A stretch of 64,000 nucleotides of DNA from Alcaligenaceae bacterium (GTDB lineage: Bacteria; Pseudomonadota; Gammaproteobacteria; Burkholderiales; Burkholderiaceae_B), in NCBI GenBank assembly GCA_013416445.1, contig JACCER010000012.1:81108-145107 (forward strand), given 5' to 3'. Numbering within the stretch: position 1 is the stretch's first letter; each line of letters starts with the position of its first letter. Made by a program: the position numbers and the translations under genes. Below are positions 18,586 through 27,560 of the stretch, piece after piece. The notes below the pieces were generated by a model. It was given only the letters and a program-made list of their open reading frames with translations, did not search any database and was not told where the DNA came from.

Positions 18586-18963
18586 ATGCGTCACTACGAA
18601 GTAGTGTTTATCGTGCATCCTGATCAAAGCGAGCAAGTGCCCGCCATGATCGAGCGCTATTCGGCTGTGGTTACTGGTAACGGTGGCCAGATTCATCGCC
18701 TTGAAGACTGGGGGCGTCGCCAGTTGGCTTATCCCATCCAGAAACTCGTCAAGGCTCACTACGTTTGCTTTAACATCGAATGCGGCCAGACCGTACTCGA
18801 CGAACTCGAGCATTCGTTCCGTTACAACGACGCCATTTTGCGCCACCTGCTCATCAAGACCAAGAAAGCGATCACAGCACCTTCGATCATGATGAAGTCA
18901 GTCGAGCGCGAAGAGGCTCGCAAGGCCAGCACTGAAGTCGCTCCGGCAACAGAATCGGAATAA
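18586..18963 (+). CDS. rpsF: 30S ribosomal protein S6
   Basis: 125 aa, starting [20 protein letters not shown], with [19 protein letters not shown] and [14 protein letters not shown], all typical of S6. The C-terminal tail is acidic and alanine-rich, as in other proteobacteria. AAGGAG precedes the ATG. First gene of the rpsF-priB-rpsR-rplI operon. Confidence 0.98.
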   Translation: MRHYEVVFIVHPDQSEQVPAMIERYSAVVTGNGGQIHRLEDWGRRQLAYPIQKLVKAHYVCFNIECGQTVLDELEHSFRYNDAILRHLLIKTKKAITAPSIMMKSVEREEARKASTEVAPATESE

Positions 18964-18986
18964 GGCCCTGTGTCCCGAGCAACAGT

Positions 18987-19304
18987 GTGAACCAACTGCA
19001 TTTAACTGCAACAACCCTCGAGGTCCAGCCATTAAGGTATACCCCGGCCGGTTTGCCAGCAGTCGAAATGATGTTGTCGCACGAGTCGGAAGTCATCGAA
19101 GCCGGGCACATGCGCCGAATCGAAATGACATTTTCCGCGGTCGCTCTCGGAGACATTGCCTTGTTGTTGGCAGACACCCCTTTGGGCGCGTCTTTGTCGA
19201 TCGAAGGGTTTTTGGCCCCGGCACGCAAAGGTTCCAACAAACTGGTGGTGCACATACAGCAAGCAAATCGGGCTTTTTCCGGCGGCGCAAGCGCCGTTGT
19301 GTAG
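18987..19304 (+). CDS. priB: Primosomal replication protein PriB
   Basis: 105 aa single-stranded-DNA-binding OB-fold protein, a duplicate of SSB that helps restart stalled forks with PriA. It starts at a GTG (18987) with [20 protein letters not shown] and shows [15 protein letters not shown] and [12 protein letters not shown]. Its place between rpsF and rpsR is diagnostic. Confidence 0.93.
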   Translation: MNQLHLTATTLEVQPLRYTPAGLPAVEMMLSHESEVIEAGHMRRIEMTFSAVALGDIALLLADTPLGASLSIEGFLAPARKGSNKLVVHIQQANRAFSGGASAVV

Positions 19305-19397
19305 CAGGAATCATGGTAAATAGCTGCGCGAGCGAATAAACGCTCGAAGCATTAAACATACAGCTTGGGCCCAGCCCAAACACTAAAGAGGCACATT

Positions 19398-19670
19398 ATG
19401 GCTTTCTTCAAAAAAGGCAAAGAAAAACGCAAGTTCACGCAACAAAACCCGCTGTTCAAACGTCGCAAGTTCTGCCGTTTTACAGCTGCCAATGTTGACG
19501 AGATCGATTACAAAGACCTGGACACCCTGCGTGATTTCATCCAGGAAAACGGCAAGATCATTCCTGCCCGTTTAACCGGCACCAAGGCTCATTACCAGCG
19601 TCAGCTCGACACCGCTATCAAGCGTGCGCGCTTCCTGGCTTTGCTGCCTTACACCGATAACCACAACTAA
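19398..19670 (+). CDS. rpsR: 30S ribosomal protein S18
   Basis: 90 aa from [40 protein letters not shown] and [18 protein letters not shown] are the S18 core. AGAGG lies upstream of the ATG at 19398; an in-frame upstream ATG has no support. Confidence 0.98.
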   Translation: MAFFKKGKEKRKFTQQNPLFKRRKFCRFTAANVDEIDYKDLDTLRDFIQENGKIIPARLTGTKAHYQRQLDTAIKRARFLALLPYTDNHN

Positions 19671-19686
19671 TCCGGGGCCTATCGAA

Positions 19687-20142
19687 ATGCAAGTTATCCT
19701 GCTCGAAAAAGTCGTTAATCTAGGTAATCTCGGCGAAGTCGTGCGTGTACGCGACGGTTATGCCCGTAACTTCCTGATTCCTAAGAAAATCGCCCGCCGC
19801 GCTACTGAAACTGCTTTGAAAGAATTCGAAGCGCGCCGTGCCGAACATGAAAAGATCCAGGCCGACAAGCTGGTCGTTGCCCAGGCAATCGCTGGGAAAA
19901 TGGCTGATCGTGTCGTGGTTATTTCGCAAAAAGCCGGTGTCGATGGCCGTTTGTTCGGTTCGGTCACCAGCATGGACATCACTGCCGCGCTGATCAAGGA
20001 AGGTTTCGCCACCATCGAGAAGTCGCAAATTCGTTTGTCTGAAGGCGCGCTCAAGGCTGTTGGCGAGTTCCCCGTATCTGTCGTGCTGCACGCTGATGTC
20101 GCTGTCGACATCACTGTGCGTGTGCAAGGTGAAATGGCCTGA
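19687..20142 (+). CDS. rplI: 50S ribosomal protein L9
   Basis: 151 aa. [20 protein letters not shown] and [16 protein letters not shown] form the N-terminal RNA-binding domain, followed by the long connecting helix and the C-terminal domain with [12 protein letters not shown]. The start at 19687 follows the rpsR stop by 16 nt. Followed by a strong terminator. Confidence 0.98.
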   Translation: MQVILLEKVVNLGNLGEVVRVRDGYARNFLIPKKIARRATETALKEFEARRAEHEKIQADKLVVAQAIAGKMADRVVVISQKAGVDGRLFGSVTSMDITAALIKEGFATIEKSQIRLSEGALKAVGEFPVSVVLHADVAVDITVRVQGEMA

Positions 20143-20203
20143 TCCCAAGTCAGCCACGTGGTACATTCCTTAGGTCTGGAATGTATTCATTGCCCGCATG
20201 AAG

Positions 20204-20236
20204 AAAAAGCCGGTGTATGCCGGCTTTTTTGTTTTT
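20204..20236 (+). terminator. Rho-independent terminator after rplI
   Basis: AAAAAGCCGG (20204-20213), loop TGTATG, CCGGCTTTTT (20220-20229), then T-rich sequence: a perfect 10-bp stem followed by TGTTTTT. It ends only about 25 nt before the dnaB start. Confidence 0.92.
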
Positions 20237-20261
20237 ATCTGATTGGTTTCGGAGCCTGAAT

Positions 20262-21656
20262 TTGGACAGCAAGCAAAAAAGCAGTGATGCGCAACTGGAT
20301 TATTTGCGTGTACCCCCGCACTCGGTCGAGGCCGAGCAATCAGTGTTGGGAGGCTTGTTGCTGGACAACTCCGCCTGGGACCGCATCACTGATGTACTGC
20401 ACGAAGATGATTTCTATCGTTTCGATCACAAAATCATTTGGCAGCATATTTCCCGGTTGATAGGGCTGGCACGACCAGCCGATGTGGTAACCGTGAACGA
20501 ATCATTGGTCAGCGCCGGCAAGTCGGATGATGTTGGCGGGCTGGGCTATTTGAACGCTTTGGCGCACAACACACCTTCCGCAGCCAACATTCGCCGATAC
20601 GCTGAAATTGTTCGCGAGCGCTCGATGCTGCGCAAACTGGTGTCGGTAGCTGACGAGATTTCGGCGGCGGCGTTCAATCCGCAGGGCAAAGAAGCGCGGC
20701 AACTGCTGGACGAAGCTGAGTCTCGGGTGTTTCAGATTGCCCAGGAGGGCTCGCGCGGAACAACAGGCTTCCAGGATATCCAGCCCTTGCTTACGCAGGT
20801 GGTCGAGCGCATCGATGAGCTATACCACCGCGAGGGTGGTTCCGATATCACGGGCGTGCCTACGGGGTTTTCTGATCTCGATCGCATGACTTCCGGCCTG
20901 CAGCCAGGCGACCTTGTGATAGTGGCGGGGCGGCCTTCCATGGGTAAAACTTCATTTTCCATGAATATCGGCGAGCATGTCGCGATCGAGCAAGGCCTGC
21001 CGGTTGCCGTGTTCTCCATGGAGATGGGGGCGGTTCAGTTGGCGATGCGCATGGTGGGGTCGGTGGGGATGCTGGATCAGCATCGCATGCGTACTGGCAA
21101 GCTGACTGCTGATGACTGGCCCAAACTGACACATGCGGTGCAGCAGGTGCAAGAGGCACAAATATATATTGATGAAACACCAGCTTTATCTTCCACCGAG
21201 GTGCGTGCGCGCTCGCGTCGTTTGGCGCGGCAGTGTGGCAAACTGGGTCTGATCATCATTGACTATATGCAGTTGATGTCGGCCAGTTCAGCGGGTGAGA
21301 ACCGGGCTACTGAAATTTCAGAGATCAGCCGGTCGCTGAAGGGGTTGGCGAAAGAATTGAATTGCCCGTTGATTGCGCTGTCGCAGTTGAACCGCAGTCT
21401 CGAGCAGCGTCCCAATAAGCGCCCGGTGATGAGCGACCTACGAGAGTCGGGGGCTATCGAGCAGGATGCGGATTTGATCTTGTTTATTTATCGCGATGAA
21501 GTGTATAACCCCGATTCGCCAGACAAGGGTACGGCGGAAATTATTATAGGCAAGCAGCGCAATGGCCCTATAGGAAGCGTGCGCTTGACCTTCCAGGGCG
21601 CCAGCACGCGCTTCCTGAACTACACCGGCATGGGCGGGACGTTTCCGTCTGATTAG
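20262..21656 (+). CDS. dnaB: Replicative DNA helicase DnaB
   Basis: 464 aa. N-terminal domain from VPPHSVEAEQSVLGGLLLD; RecA-like helicase core with Walker A GRPSMGKTS near residue 224, Walker B LIIIDYMQLM, and the GKQRNGPIG region of the arginine finger area. The start is taken as TTG at 20262: GGAG lies 7 nt upstream and the first residues (LDSKQKSSDAQLDYLRVPPH) fit the family. The upstream ATG at 20217 lies inside the rplI terminator and is unlikely. Confidence 0.95.
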   Translation: MDSKQKSSDAQLDYLRVPPHSVEAEQSVLGGLLLDNSAWDRITDVLHEDDFYRFDHKIIWQHISRLIGLARPADVVTVNESLVSAGKSDDVGGLGYLNALAHNTPSAANIRRYAEIVRERSMLRKLVSVADEISAAAFNPQGKEARQLLDEAESRVFQIAQEGSRGTTGFQDIQPLLTQVVERIDELYHREGGSDITGVPTGFSDLDRMTSGLQPGDLVIVAGRPSMGKTSFSMNIGEHVAIEQGLPVAVFSMEMGAVQLAMRMVGSVGMLDQHRMRTGKLTADDWPKLTHAVQQVQEAQIYIDETPALSSTEVRARSRRLARQCGKLGLIIIDYMQLMSASSAGENRATEISEISRSLKGLAKELNCPLIALSQLNRSLEQRPNKRPVMSDLRESGAIEQDADLILFIYRDEVYNPDSPDKGTAEIIIGKQRNGPIGSVRLTFQGASTRFLNYTGMGGTFPSD

Positions 21657-21679
21657 CCCTGCATTCGTCTGATTAGCGC

Positions 21680-22687
21680 TTAACCCGATGTCGTGGCCGG
21701 TGTCATGGCCAGGGCAAGATCGAAGGCGGCGCGCAGTGAAGCCGGGTCGGCGATGCCCTTGCCGGCGATATCGAATGCGGTGCCATGGTCGACGCTGGTG
21801 CGTACAAAGGGCAGGCCCACGGTTACGTTGACGCCTTCATCCACGCCCAGGTATTTAACAGGGATCAGCCCCTGGTCGTGGTATTGAGCAACCACGATGT
21901 CGAATTCCCCGCGCCGGGCGCGCATGAATATGGTGTCGCCGGGCCAAGGGCCGCTGGCGTTTATGCCTTCGGCCAATGCTTGCTTGATGGCTGGGGCGAT
22001 AAGCTGGATTTCTTCCTGCCCAAAGCGGCCGTCTTCGCCCGCGTGCGGATTCAGGCCGGCTACGGCGACACGAGGCTGGGCGATACCGGCTTGAATACAG
22101 GCCTTGTGCGCCAGGCGTATGGTGTCGAGTTCAGTTTCGTAGGTGATGTGCGTGCTGACCTGGCTTAATGGCAGGTGTATGGTAACCAGGATGACACGCA
22201 ATTCCTGGTTGGCCAGCATCATGGCGTAGTGCTGTGTACCTGTTCTTTCGGCCAGGATTTCGGTGTGGCCAGGGTAGTCAGCGCCCCCCGCCTGCATGGC
22301 TTTTTTATTCAGCGGGGCAGTCACCACGGCTCGCAGCTTGCCTGCCTGTGCGTCGTCTATGGCGTGGCACAGATATTCGTAGGCGCCGCGCCCGGCCGCT
22401 GCACTGATTTGCCCTATGGGGAGATTGCTGGGTAGTGCTTGCCAGCGATTAAGCACCGGAATGACGCCGTCTGCATGGTTGGCCAGTTCTGGGCCGCTGA
22501 TGGTTTCAACGCGCAGGGTATCGGAAAGCCCCAGTTGTTCCAGGGTGGCTTGCAGCACCCCTGCATCGCCGTAGACCAGGGCGGCAACTGGCAAGCCGGC
22601 TGCAAATAGCTTGACGATGATTTCTGGGCCGATGCCGGCGGCGTCGCCCATGGTGAATGCGATAGGTGGCAGCGTAGTTAAGCTCAT
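21680..22687 (-). CDS. pdxA: PdxA-family 4-phosphate dehydrogenase
   Basis: 335 aa. Motifs GDAAGIGPEI, TAPLNKKAMQAGG, YPGHTEILAERTGT, GLNPHAGEDGRFG, YHDQGLIPVKYLG and GLPFVRTSVDHGTAFDIAG place it in the PdxA family with all metal-binding histidines. PdxA oxidises 4-phosphohydroxythreonine in pyridoxal phosphate synthesis. The PLNKKAMQAGG / PGHTEILAERTGT form also resembles PdxA2, which acts on D-threonate or D-erythronate 4-phosphate. The partner kinase DtnK of PdxA2 is not adjacent, and neither are pdxJ or ksgA, so context does not decide. Convergent with dnaB with only 23 nt between stops. Confidence 0.82.
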   Translation of the reverse strand: MSLTTLPPIAFTMGDAAGIGPEIIVKLFAAGLPVAALVYGDAGVLQATLEQLGLSDTLRVETISGPELANHADGVIPVLNRWQALPSNLPIGQISAAAGRGAYEYLCHAIDDAQAGKLRAVVTAPLNKKAMQAGGADYPGHTEILAERTGTQHYAMMLANQELRVILVTIHLPLSQVSTHITYETELDTIRLAHKACIQAGIAQPRVAVAGLNPHAGEDGRFGQEEIQLIAPAIKQALAEGINASGPWPGDTIFMRARRGEFDIVVAQYHDQGLIPVKYLGVDEGVNVTVGLPFVRTSVDHGTAFDIAGKGIADPASLRAAFDLALAMTPATTSG

Positions 22688-22762
22688 TACAGCAGTGTAG
22701 AAGAAATCCCGATTTTTTTGCCAGGGATTGGTTTTGATAATTGGAATAAGGGAGGCCTGTTT

Positions 22763-22795
22763 GTGGGATTAGCACTGTCAGGCGCGTAATCCGAC
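22763..22795. repeat. Short REP-type palindrome
   Basis: GTGGGATTAGCACTGTCAGG followed by CGCGTAATCCGAC. Right arm canonical, left arm slightly decayed. Confidence 0.65.
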
Positions 22796-22906
22796 AAGCA
22801 ACGCTACAAACAATAATAGCGTCATTCGATACCAGCTGTCCGGTGACTCAAGCTCGATGCATTTTCGCTCGGGCTGCAGGACAGCTTCAGATACGTCGGG
22901 TACGTT

Positions 22907-23478
22907 GTTTTTGTTCCTAGGGGCGGATGCATGTTGTGGGCGGTTTTTTCGTTCTTGAGCAAGTCGGGTGTGTCGGAGGCTGTTTCGGCTTCACGCGCTG
23001 CGCCCCTGGCGGGGTTCCCGTTACGTTCAGCGCCATCGAGGCGTCCGCGGAACTCGCCCGGTCGGACCAGTGGTCCGACAAGCGCCGGGCTCAGACAGCC
23101 GCGGCCTTGCCTCCTCGATGGCGCTGAACGTAACGGCTTGCGCAAGGCGCCTGCACAGCCCCCGACACACCCGACTTTTTGCATCAGCGACATTTGGAGC
23201 AGTATTACATCACCAACCAGCCGTGCCAGTAAAACCAGCTTTTCAGACTGCAAGGCCGTTAGGCCGGCCAATTCCCTATTGCGCAGTTGTCTGGGGTGGG
23301 TGAAGCTCAGTGCGGCGGTAGGCGTGCGCCGCGTGCTGACGAAGGGAAGCCGGGGGGTGTCGGCGGCCGTTGTTTGCGCAGCGAGTTCGGCCGACGCCCG
23401 GCTGGACGAGGCAGACGCGGAAACAAGCACGCCGTGCCGCACTGAGCTTCACCCACCCCGGACAACGTCACCAGAACC
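22907..23478 (+). repeat. Large double-hairpin repeat, copy 1
   Basis: Complete copy. Hairpin I spans 22961-23177: outer arms AAGTCGGGTGTGTCGG and CCGACACACCCGACTT, an inner 23-bp perfect pairing (23019-23041 with 23113-23135), and at the tip the palindrome GTCGGACCAGTGGTCCGAC. Hairpin II spans 23286-23466: 31-bp outer arms around CTCAGTGCGGC / GCCGCACTGAG with one G-T pair, then weaker inner pairing. A spacer of about 108 nt lies between. It is preceded by a T-run and GTTCTTGAG, shared with the other copies. No coding potential is apparent. Non-coding RNA, DNA structure element or non-autonomous mobile element are all possible. Confidence 0.9.
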
Positions 23479-23492
23479 TGACCTGTTAATGC

Positions 23493-25211
23493 CTATAAAG
23501 CTTCACTGGCGTAATCGGCCAGGCGTGAGCGTTCGCCGCGTTGCAGGGTGATATGGCCGGCGTGTGGCCAGCCTTTGAAGCGATCCACCACATAAGTCAG
23601 GCCGGAGCTGCCTTCGGTCAGGTAGGGTGTGTCGATCTGGGCGATATTGCCTAGGCAAATGATTTTTGTTCCCGGGCCGGCGCGTGTGACCAGGGTTTTC
23701 ATTTGCTTGGGGGTCAGGTTCTGGGCTTCGTCGATGATGACTATTTTGTTCAGGAAAGTGCGCCCACGCATGAAGTTCAGGGACTTGACCTTGATACGCG
23801 AGCGTATCAGCTCCATGGTGGAATTCTTGGACCAGTCGTGGCCGCCGGTATTGGGCGCGGCAATTTCGCCGGTGCCAGCACCCAGGTGCAAGACTTCGAG
23901 GTTGTCTTCCAGGGCGCCCATCCAGGGCAGCATTTTTTCTTCCTCGGTGCCGGGCAGAAAACCAATGTCATCGCCGACGGGCACCGTGGCCCGGGTGATG
24001 ATGATTTCGCTGTAGCGCTTGGTTTCCAGAGTGAGAGTCAGGGCGGCAGCCAGGGCCAGCAAGGTTTTTCCGGTTCCTGCCTGGCCCAGCAGCGAAACGA
24101 AATCGCAGTCGGGGTTCATGAGCAGGTTCAGGGCGAAGTTTTGTTCGCGGTTGCGCGCTGTGATGCCCCAGACGTTGTTTTTGCTATGGCTGTAATCGCG
24201 CAGTGTGGCTAGCACGGCGCTTTTGCCGCTGACTTCTTTAACCTGCGCCTGCAGGGGAAGTTCGCCTTCGAAATAGACGAATTCGTTGACTATGAATTCG
24301 GAGCATAGCGGGCCGTGGATGCGGTAGTAGGTAGTGCCGCCTTGTTGCCAGGATTCGATGTCTTTGCCGTGCTTGGTCCAGAAGTTGGCTGGCAGGGGCA
24401 TGACGCCGTCGTATAGCAGGTCGGAGTCGTCGAGAACATGGTCGTTCAGGTAGTCTTCGGCGGTCAGGCCCAATGCACGCGATTTCAGGCGCATGTTGAT
24501 GTCTTTGGACACCAGCACGACCGCCCGTTTTGGATGCATTGCCTGCAAGGCGTGCACGACGTCCAGGATGACGTTGTCGGCCTTGCCCAAAGGCAGTTCG
24601 ATGGGCAGCTTGGAGTGCATGGCTGCCGTCTGGAAATACAGGCTGCCCAGTGCCTCTTGGTTGCCCAGCGTATCGAGGTCGACGCCTTTGTCGAGTTCGC
24701 TGGAGCTACCTACCAGCCCATCGAGAAAGCGGCTTACCTGGCGGGCGTTGCGCGAGACTTCCGACATACCCTTTTTCTGGTGGTCGAGCTCTTCGAGCAC
24801 CATCATGGGCAGGAAGATATCGTGCTCCTGGAATTTGAACAGGGAGTTTGAGTCGTGCAGCAGCACGTTAGTGTCGAGCACAAATAATTTACGCTTGGCC
24901 ACTGCCAGGCGGGTTCTTTTGGCTGGACGCGCGGCTGCCGTTGCGGGCGGCGCTACCAGCTTGGGTGCGGGCGTTGCAGGCTGGGCAGCAGTTGGTTTGG
25001 TTGCGGGCGACTTGCTGGCGCTGGTTGCTGCGTCGGCAATGACAGGGCTGGAAGCGACTGGCTTGGGCGCAACCGCTGTCGACTTGGCTGGCGCAGGGCG
25101 TTTGGCCTGAGGCTTGTCGGCAGCCTTGGCAAGCATGGGCGCGTCGGCTGCCTGAGGGGAAGCTTTGGTAAGCATGGCCCCCATGCGGGTCGGCAACTTG
25201 GGTAGCGGCAT
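23493..25211 (-). CDS. PIN-PhoH family protein (PhoH2-like ATPase/ribonuclease)
   Basis: 572 aa. After a long low-complexity Ala/Pro/Lys-rich N-terminal stretch (about residues 15-115) comes a PIN nuclease domain (KRKLFVLDTNVLLHDSN, LEELDHQKKG, acidic site residues) and a C-terminal PhoH ATPase domain with Walker A GQAGTGKTLLALAAALTL and Walker B IVIIDEAQNLTPKQMK. Such fusions are RNA-unwinding and cleaving enzymes. The ATG at 25211 has AGGAG 10 nt upstream; an upstream in-frame ATG gives unrelated residues. Downstream of bcp, with 43 nt between stop and start. Confidence 0.88.
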   Translation of the reverse strand: MPLPKLPTRMGAMLTKASPQAADAPMLAKAADKPQAKRPAPAKSTAVAPKPVASSPVIADAATSASKSPATKPTAAQPATPAPKLVAPPATAAARPAKRTRLAVAKRKLFVLDTNVLLHDSNSLFKFQEHDIFLPMMVLEELDHQKKGMSEVSRNARQVSRFLDGLVGSSSELDKGVDLDTLGNQEALGSLYFQTAAMHSKLPIELPLGKADNVILDVVHALQAMHPKRAVVLVSKDINMRLKSRALGLTAEDYLNDHVLDDSDLLYDGVMPLPANFWTKHGKDIESWQQGGTTYYRIHGPLCSEFIVNEFVYFEGELPLQAQVKEVSGKSAVLATLRDYSHSKNNVWGITARNREQNFALNLLMNPDCDFVSLLGQAGTGKTLLALAAALTLTLETKRYSEIIITRATVPVGDDIGFLPGTEEEKMLPWMGALEDNLEVLHLGAGTGEIAAPNTGGHDWSKNSTMELIRSRIKVKSLNFMRGRTFLNKIVIIDEAQNLTPKQMKTLVTRAGPGTKIICLGNIAQIDTPYLTEGSSGLTYVVDRFKGWPHAGHITLQRGERSRLADYASEAL

Positions 25212-25254
25212 AAAAAGTGTGCTCCTGGTGATTCTGGATCTGGATGGAAATTGA

Positions 25255-25722
25255 CTAGCGCAGTTCCTGCACCTTTTGCAATACTTGGTCGACATGGCCG
25301 GGAACCCGCAAGCCGCGCCATTCGTGCACCAATACGCCCTGAGGATCGATCAGGAAAGTGCTGCGTTCTATACCACGCACCTGTTTACCGTACATGTTTT
25401 TCATTTTCATGACATTGAACAGCAGGCATAGGGCTTCGTCGGGATCGGCAATGAGAGGAAAAGGCAGGTTTTGCTTTTCTGTGAAGTTGGCGTGCGATTT
25501 GAGCGAGTCGCGCGATACGCCCACGATCTGGCAGCCGGCATCGGTAAACTCTTGATAGAGATCGCGAAAGCCCTGCGCCTGGGTGGTGCAGCCTGGCGTG
25601 TTGTCTTTAGGGTAAAAGTACAGCACGGTGTAGCGGCCATGCAGGCTGTCCAGGCTGATTTCACCCTGGGTACTTGCGGCGCTGAAGGCGGGGGCCGGTT
25701 GGCCGACGATAATGTTGCTCAT
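25255..25722 (-). CDS. bcp: Thiol peroxidase Bcp (peroxiredoxin Q)
   Basis: 155 aa. Peroxidatic cysteine in YPKDNTPGCTTQAQGFRDL, with STFLIDPQGVLVHEWRGLRV near the C-terminus. Reduces hydrogen peroxide and organic hydroperoxides with thioredoxin. The usual resolving cysteine five residues after the peroxidatic one is replaced (CTTQA), as in one-cysteine Bcp proteins. Its ATG overlaps the upstream gene's stop by 4 nt (ATGA). Confidence 0.94.
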   Translation of the reverse strand: MSNIIVGQPAPAFSAASTQGEISLDSLHGRYTVLYFYPKDNTPGCTTQAQGFRDLYQEFTDAGCQIVGVSRDSLKSHANFTEKQNLPFPLIADPDEALCLLFNVMKMKNMYGKQVRGIERSTFLIDPQGVLVHEWRGLRVPGHVDQVLQKVQELR

Positions 25723-26168
25723 GGGTTTTCCTGTAGTGGCAAAAGGGCGACAATGACACGGCGCCCTTCAGCCATGAGAATATTGTAGGTACGGGCGGCG
25801 GCCTGGGTGCTCATGACCTCTATGCCTATGCCTATTTGAAGCAGCGGCCGCGTAACGTGTGCGGGCAGCATGTGCTGCTTGAGCCCGGTTCCTATCAGCA
25901 GGACCTCGGGGGCATCAATAGGCTTTTGCTCGGTGCTGTTGCCATCCAGGAATGCCATGGGGTCGACCTTGGCTTCACCCAGGCCGGCCACCGAGCGCAG
26001 TATGGCTGGTGTGATGTCGTTTATGCTGAGCACTGGCCAGTTGTGGATTTCACCCTCGGGCCCAAAGTACACGGCGTGCCCATACGACACCTCGTTGATT
26101 TCGATATAGTCGTCTCCGTACGCTGTCACCGTGTTGAGCGCTGGATTTGATTCGCTTTGTAATTGCAC
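25719..26168 (-). CDS. Xcc1710-like / Mth938-like (DUF498) protein
   Basis: 149 aa of unknown biochemical role. Recognised by SNPALNTVTAYGDDYIEINE and by PEVLLIGTGLKQHMLPAHV in the C-terminal half, the layout of the Mth938 fold; the mitochondrial relative NDUFAF3 helps assemble complex I. The start is set at GTG 26168 because GGGAG lies 7 nt upstream and family members begin at this point; an upstream ATG adds 18 unrelated residues. Coupled to bcp by ATGA. Confidence 0.8.
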   Translation of the reverse strand: MQLQSESNPALNTVTAYGDDYIEINEVSYGHAVYFGPEGEIHNWPVLSINDITPAILRSVAGLGEAKVDPMAFLDGNSTEQKPIDAPEVLLIGTGLKQHMLPAHVTRPLLQIGIGIEVMSTQAAARTYNILMAEGRRVIVALLPLQENP

Positions 26169-26283
26169 AAAAAAACTCCCAAAGTCTTGAGGATGATAGC
26201 GCAAAGCGGCTGCGATAATCATGATTCCGGGTATTTTCAGATCGATTAAACTGCCGCGTCAGCCAGGATGGCGCAATTTGCAT

Positions 26284-26312
26284 TTGCGGCCAGCGCCAGC
26301 TTAGGCTAGATT
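26284..26312 (+). promoter_or_regulatory. Probable promoter of alaC-hom-thrC
   Basis: TTGCGG at 26284-26289 and TAGATT at 26307-26312 with a 17-bp spacer, 61 nt ahead of the alaC start, in the divergent gap with the DUF498 gene. Confidence 0.5.
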
Positions 26313-26372
26313 ATCGGAGTTGTTGCACTGCACCCATCGATATATACCCCTTTTTTGTCTTCAAGGATCATC

Positions 26373-27560
26373 ATGACGAGTTTCCCGCGTATAGAGCGTT
26401 TGCCGCCCTATGTTTTCAATATTACCGGCGAATTGAAAATGGCGGCGCGACGAAGAGGGGAAGACATAATTGATATGTCCATGGGCAACCCAGACGGCCC
26501 CACGCCTCAACACATTGTAGACAAGCTGGTCGAGGCGGCCTCGCGCCCCGATACCCACGGATACTCGGTGTCCAAGGGTATACCGCGGTTGCGCAAGGCC
26601 ATATCCGGCTGGTACGAGCGCCGCTATGGCGTACAAATCGACCCCGACGAGGAAGCGATTGTCACTATAGGCTCTAAAGAAGGCCTGGCTCATTTGATGC
26701 TGGCTACACTGGATCGCGGCGATACCGTGCTGGTGCCCAATCCCAGCTATCCCATACACATCTATGGCGCGGTTATTGCCGGCGCCAATATACGTTCCGT
26801 GCCCATGACGCCGGGGCTGGATTTCTTCGATGAAATCGAGCGCGGCGTGCGCGAAAGCATACCCAAGCCCAAAATGATGATACTGGGTTTCCCCAGCAAC
26901 CCTACGGCGCAATGCGTTGACCTTTCATTTTTCGAGCGGGTTGTGGCCCTGGCCAAAGAACATAATATTCTGGTCGTGCACGATCTGGCCTATGCCGATA
27001 TTACATTCGATGGCTATGTGGCGCCGTCCATCATGCAGGTGGAAGGCGCGCGCGATGTCGCGGTCGAATTTTTCACCATGAGCAAAAGTTACAATATGGC
27101 CGGCTGGCGCGTGGGCTTTATGGTGGGCAATCGGGAACTGGTCAATGCGCTTGCGCGCATCAAAAGCTATCACGACTATGGCACGTTCACGCCTATACAG
27201 GTGGCGGCGATAGCAGCGCTCGAAGGTCCGCAAGATGGCGTGGCGCAGGTGGTCGAGCAATACCGTAACCGTCGCGATGTGCTGGCCAAAGGCTTGCTCG
27301 AAGCGGGCTGGGTGGTCGACGTGCCCAAGGCTTCCATGTACATATGGGCCAAAATCCCCGAGTTCTACCAGAAGCTCGGGTCGCTTGAGTTTTCCAAGCG
27401 CCTGCTGGCCGACGCCAAGGTGGCGGTGTCGCCAGGCGTGGGGTTTGGCGAATATGGCGACGACTATGTGCGTTTTGCCCTGATCGAAAACGAGCAGCGT
27501 ACGCGGCAAGCGGTGCGCGGCATTAAAGACATGTTCCGCAAGGACGGATTGGGTAAGTAA
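26373..27560 (+). CDS. alaC: Pyridoxal-phosphate aminotransferase, alanine transaminase type
   Basis: 395 aa class I aminotransferase. PLP lysine in [15 protein letters not shown]; substrate arginine near [32 protein letters not shown] at the N-terminus is typical of the AlaC/YfdZ group. In betaproteobacteria this gene commonly precedes hom and thrC, as here, so it is annotated as the alanine or aspartate-family transaminase of that operon. AAGGA lies 5 nt before the ATG at 26373. It ends immediately before the hom start. Confidence 0.88.
   Translation: MTSFPRIERLPPYVFNITGELKMAARRRGEDIIDMSMGNPDGPTPQHIVDKLVEAASRPDTHGYSVSKGIPRLRKAISGWYERRYGVQIDPDEEAIVTIGSKEGLAHLMLATLDRGDTVLVPNPSYPIHIYGAVIAGANIRSVPMTPGLDFFDEIERGVRESIPKPKMMILGFPSNPTAQCVDLSFFERVVALAKEHNILVVHDLAYADITFDGYVAPSIMQVEGARDVAVEFFTMSKSYNMAGWRVGFMVGNRELVNALARIKSYHDYGTFTPIQVAAIAALEGPQDGVAQVVEQYRNRRDVLAKGLLEAGWVVDVPKASMYIWAKIPEFYQKLGSLEFSKRLLADAKVAVSPGVGFGEYGDDYVRFALIENEQRTRQAVRGIKDMFRKDGLGK

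Larger units (their letters stand above)
22688..23492. other. 805-nt intergenic region holding a REP and large repeat copy 1
   Basis: Between the pdxA start and the phoH stop (both minus strand). Holds a short REP palindrome (22763-22795) and a full copy of the double-hairpin repeat (about 22907-23478). Open frames inside the repeat are present on both strands but none looks like a real gene. Confidence 0.7.

Noticed and set aside
20217..20261. ATG start of dnaB at 20217
   Set aside because: It lies within the rplI terminator and adds hydrophobic residues foreign to DnaB.
21646..21677. Direct repeat GTCTGATTAG at the dnaB stop and just after
   Set aside because: Only 10 bp, two copies, convergent gap of 23 nt; likely chance or slippage and no function can be argued.
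22822..23551. Open frames of 60-206 aa on both strands inside repeat copy 1 (similar ones in copies 2-4)
   Set aside because: They recur only because the repeat recurs; composition is GC-driven, they overlap each other on both strands, differ in length among copies, and match no family. Hairpin pairing, not reading frame, is conserved.
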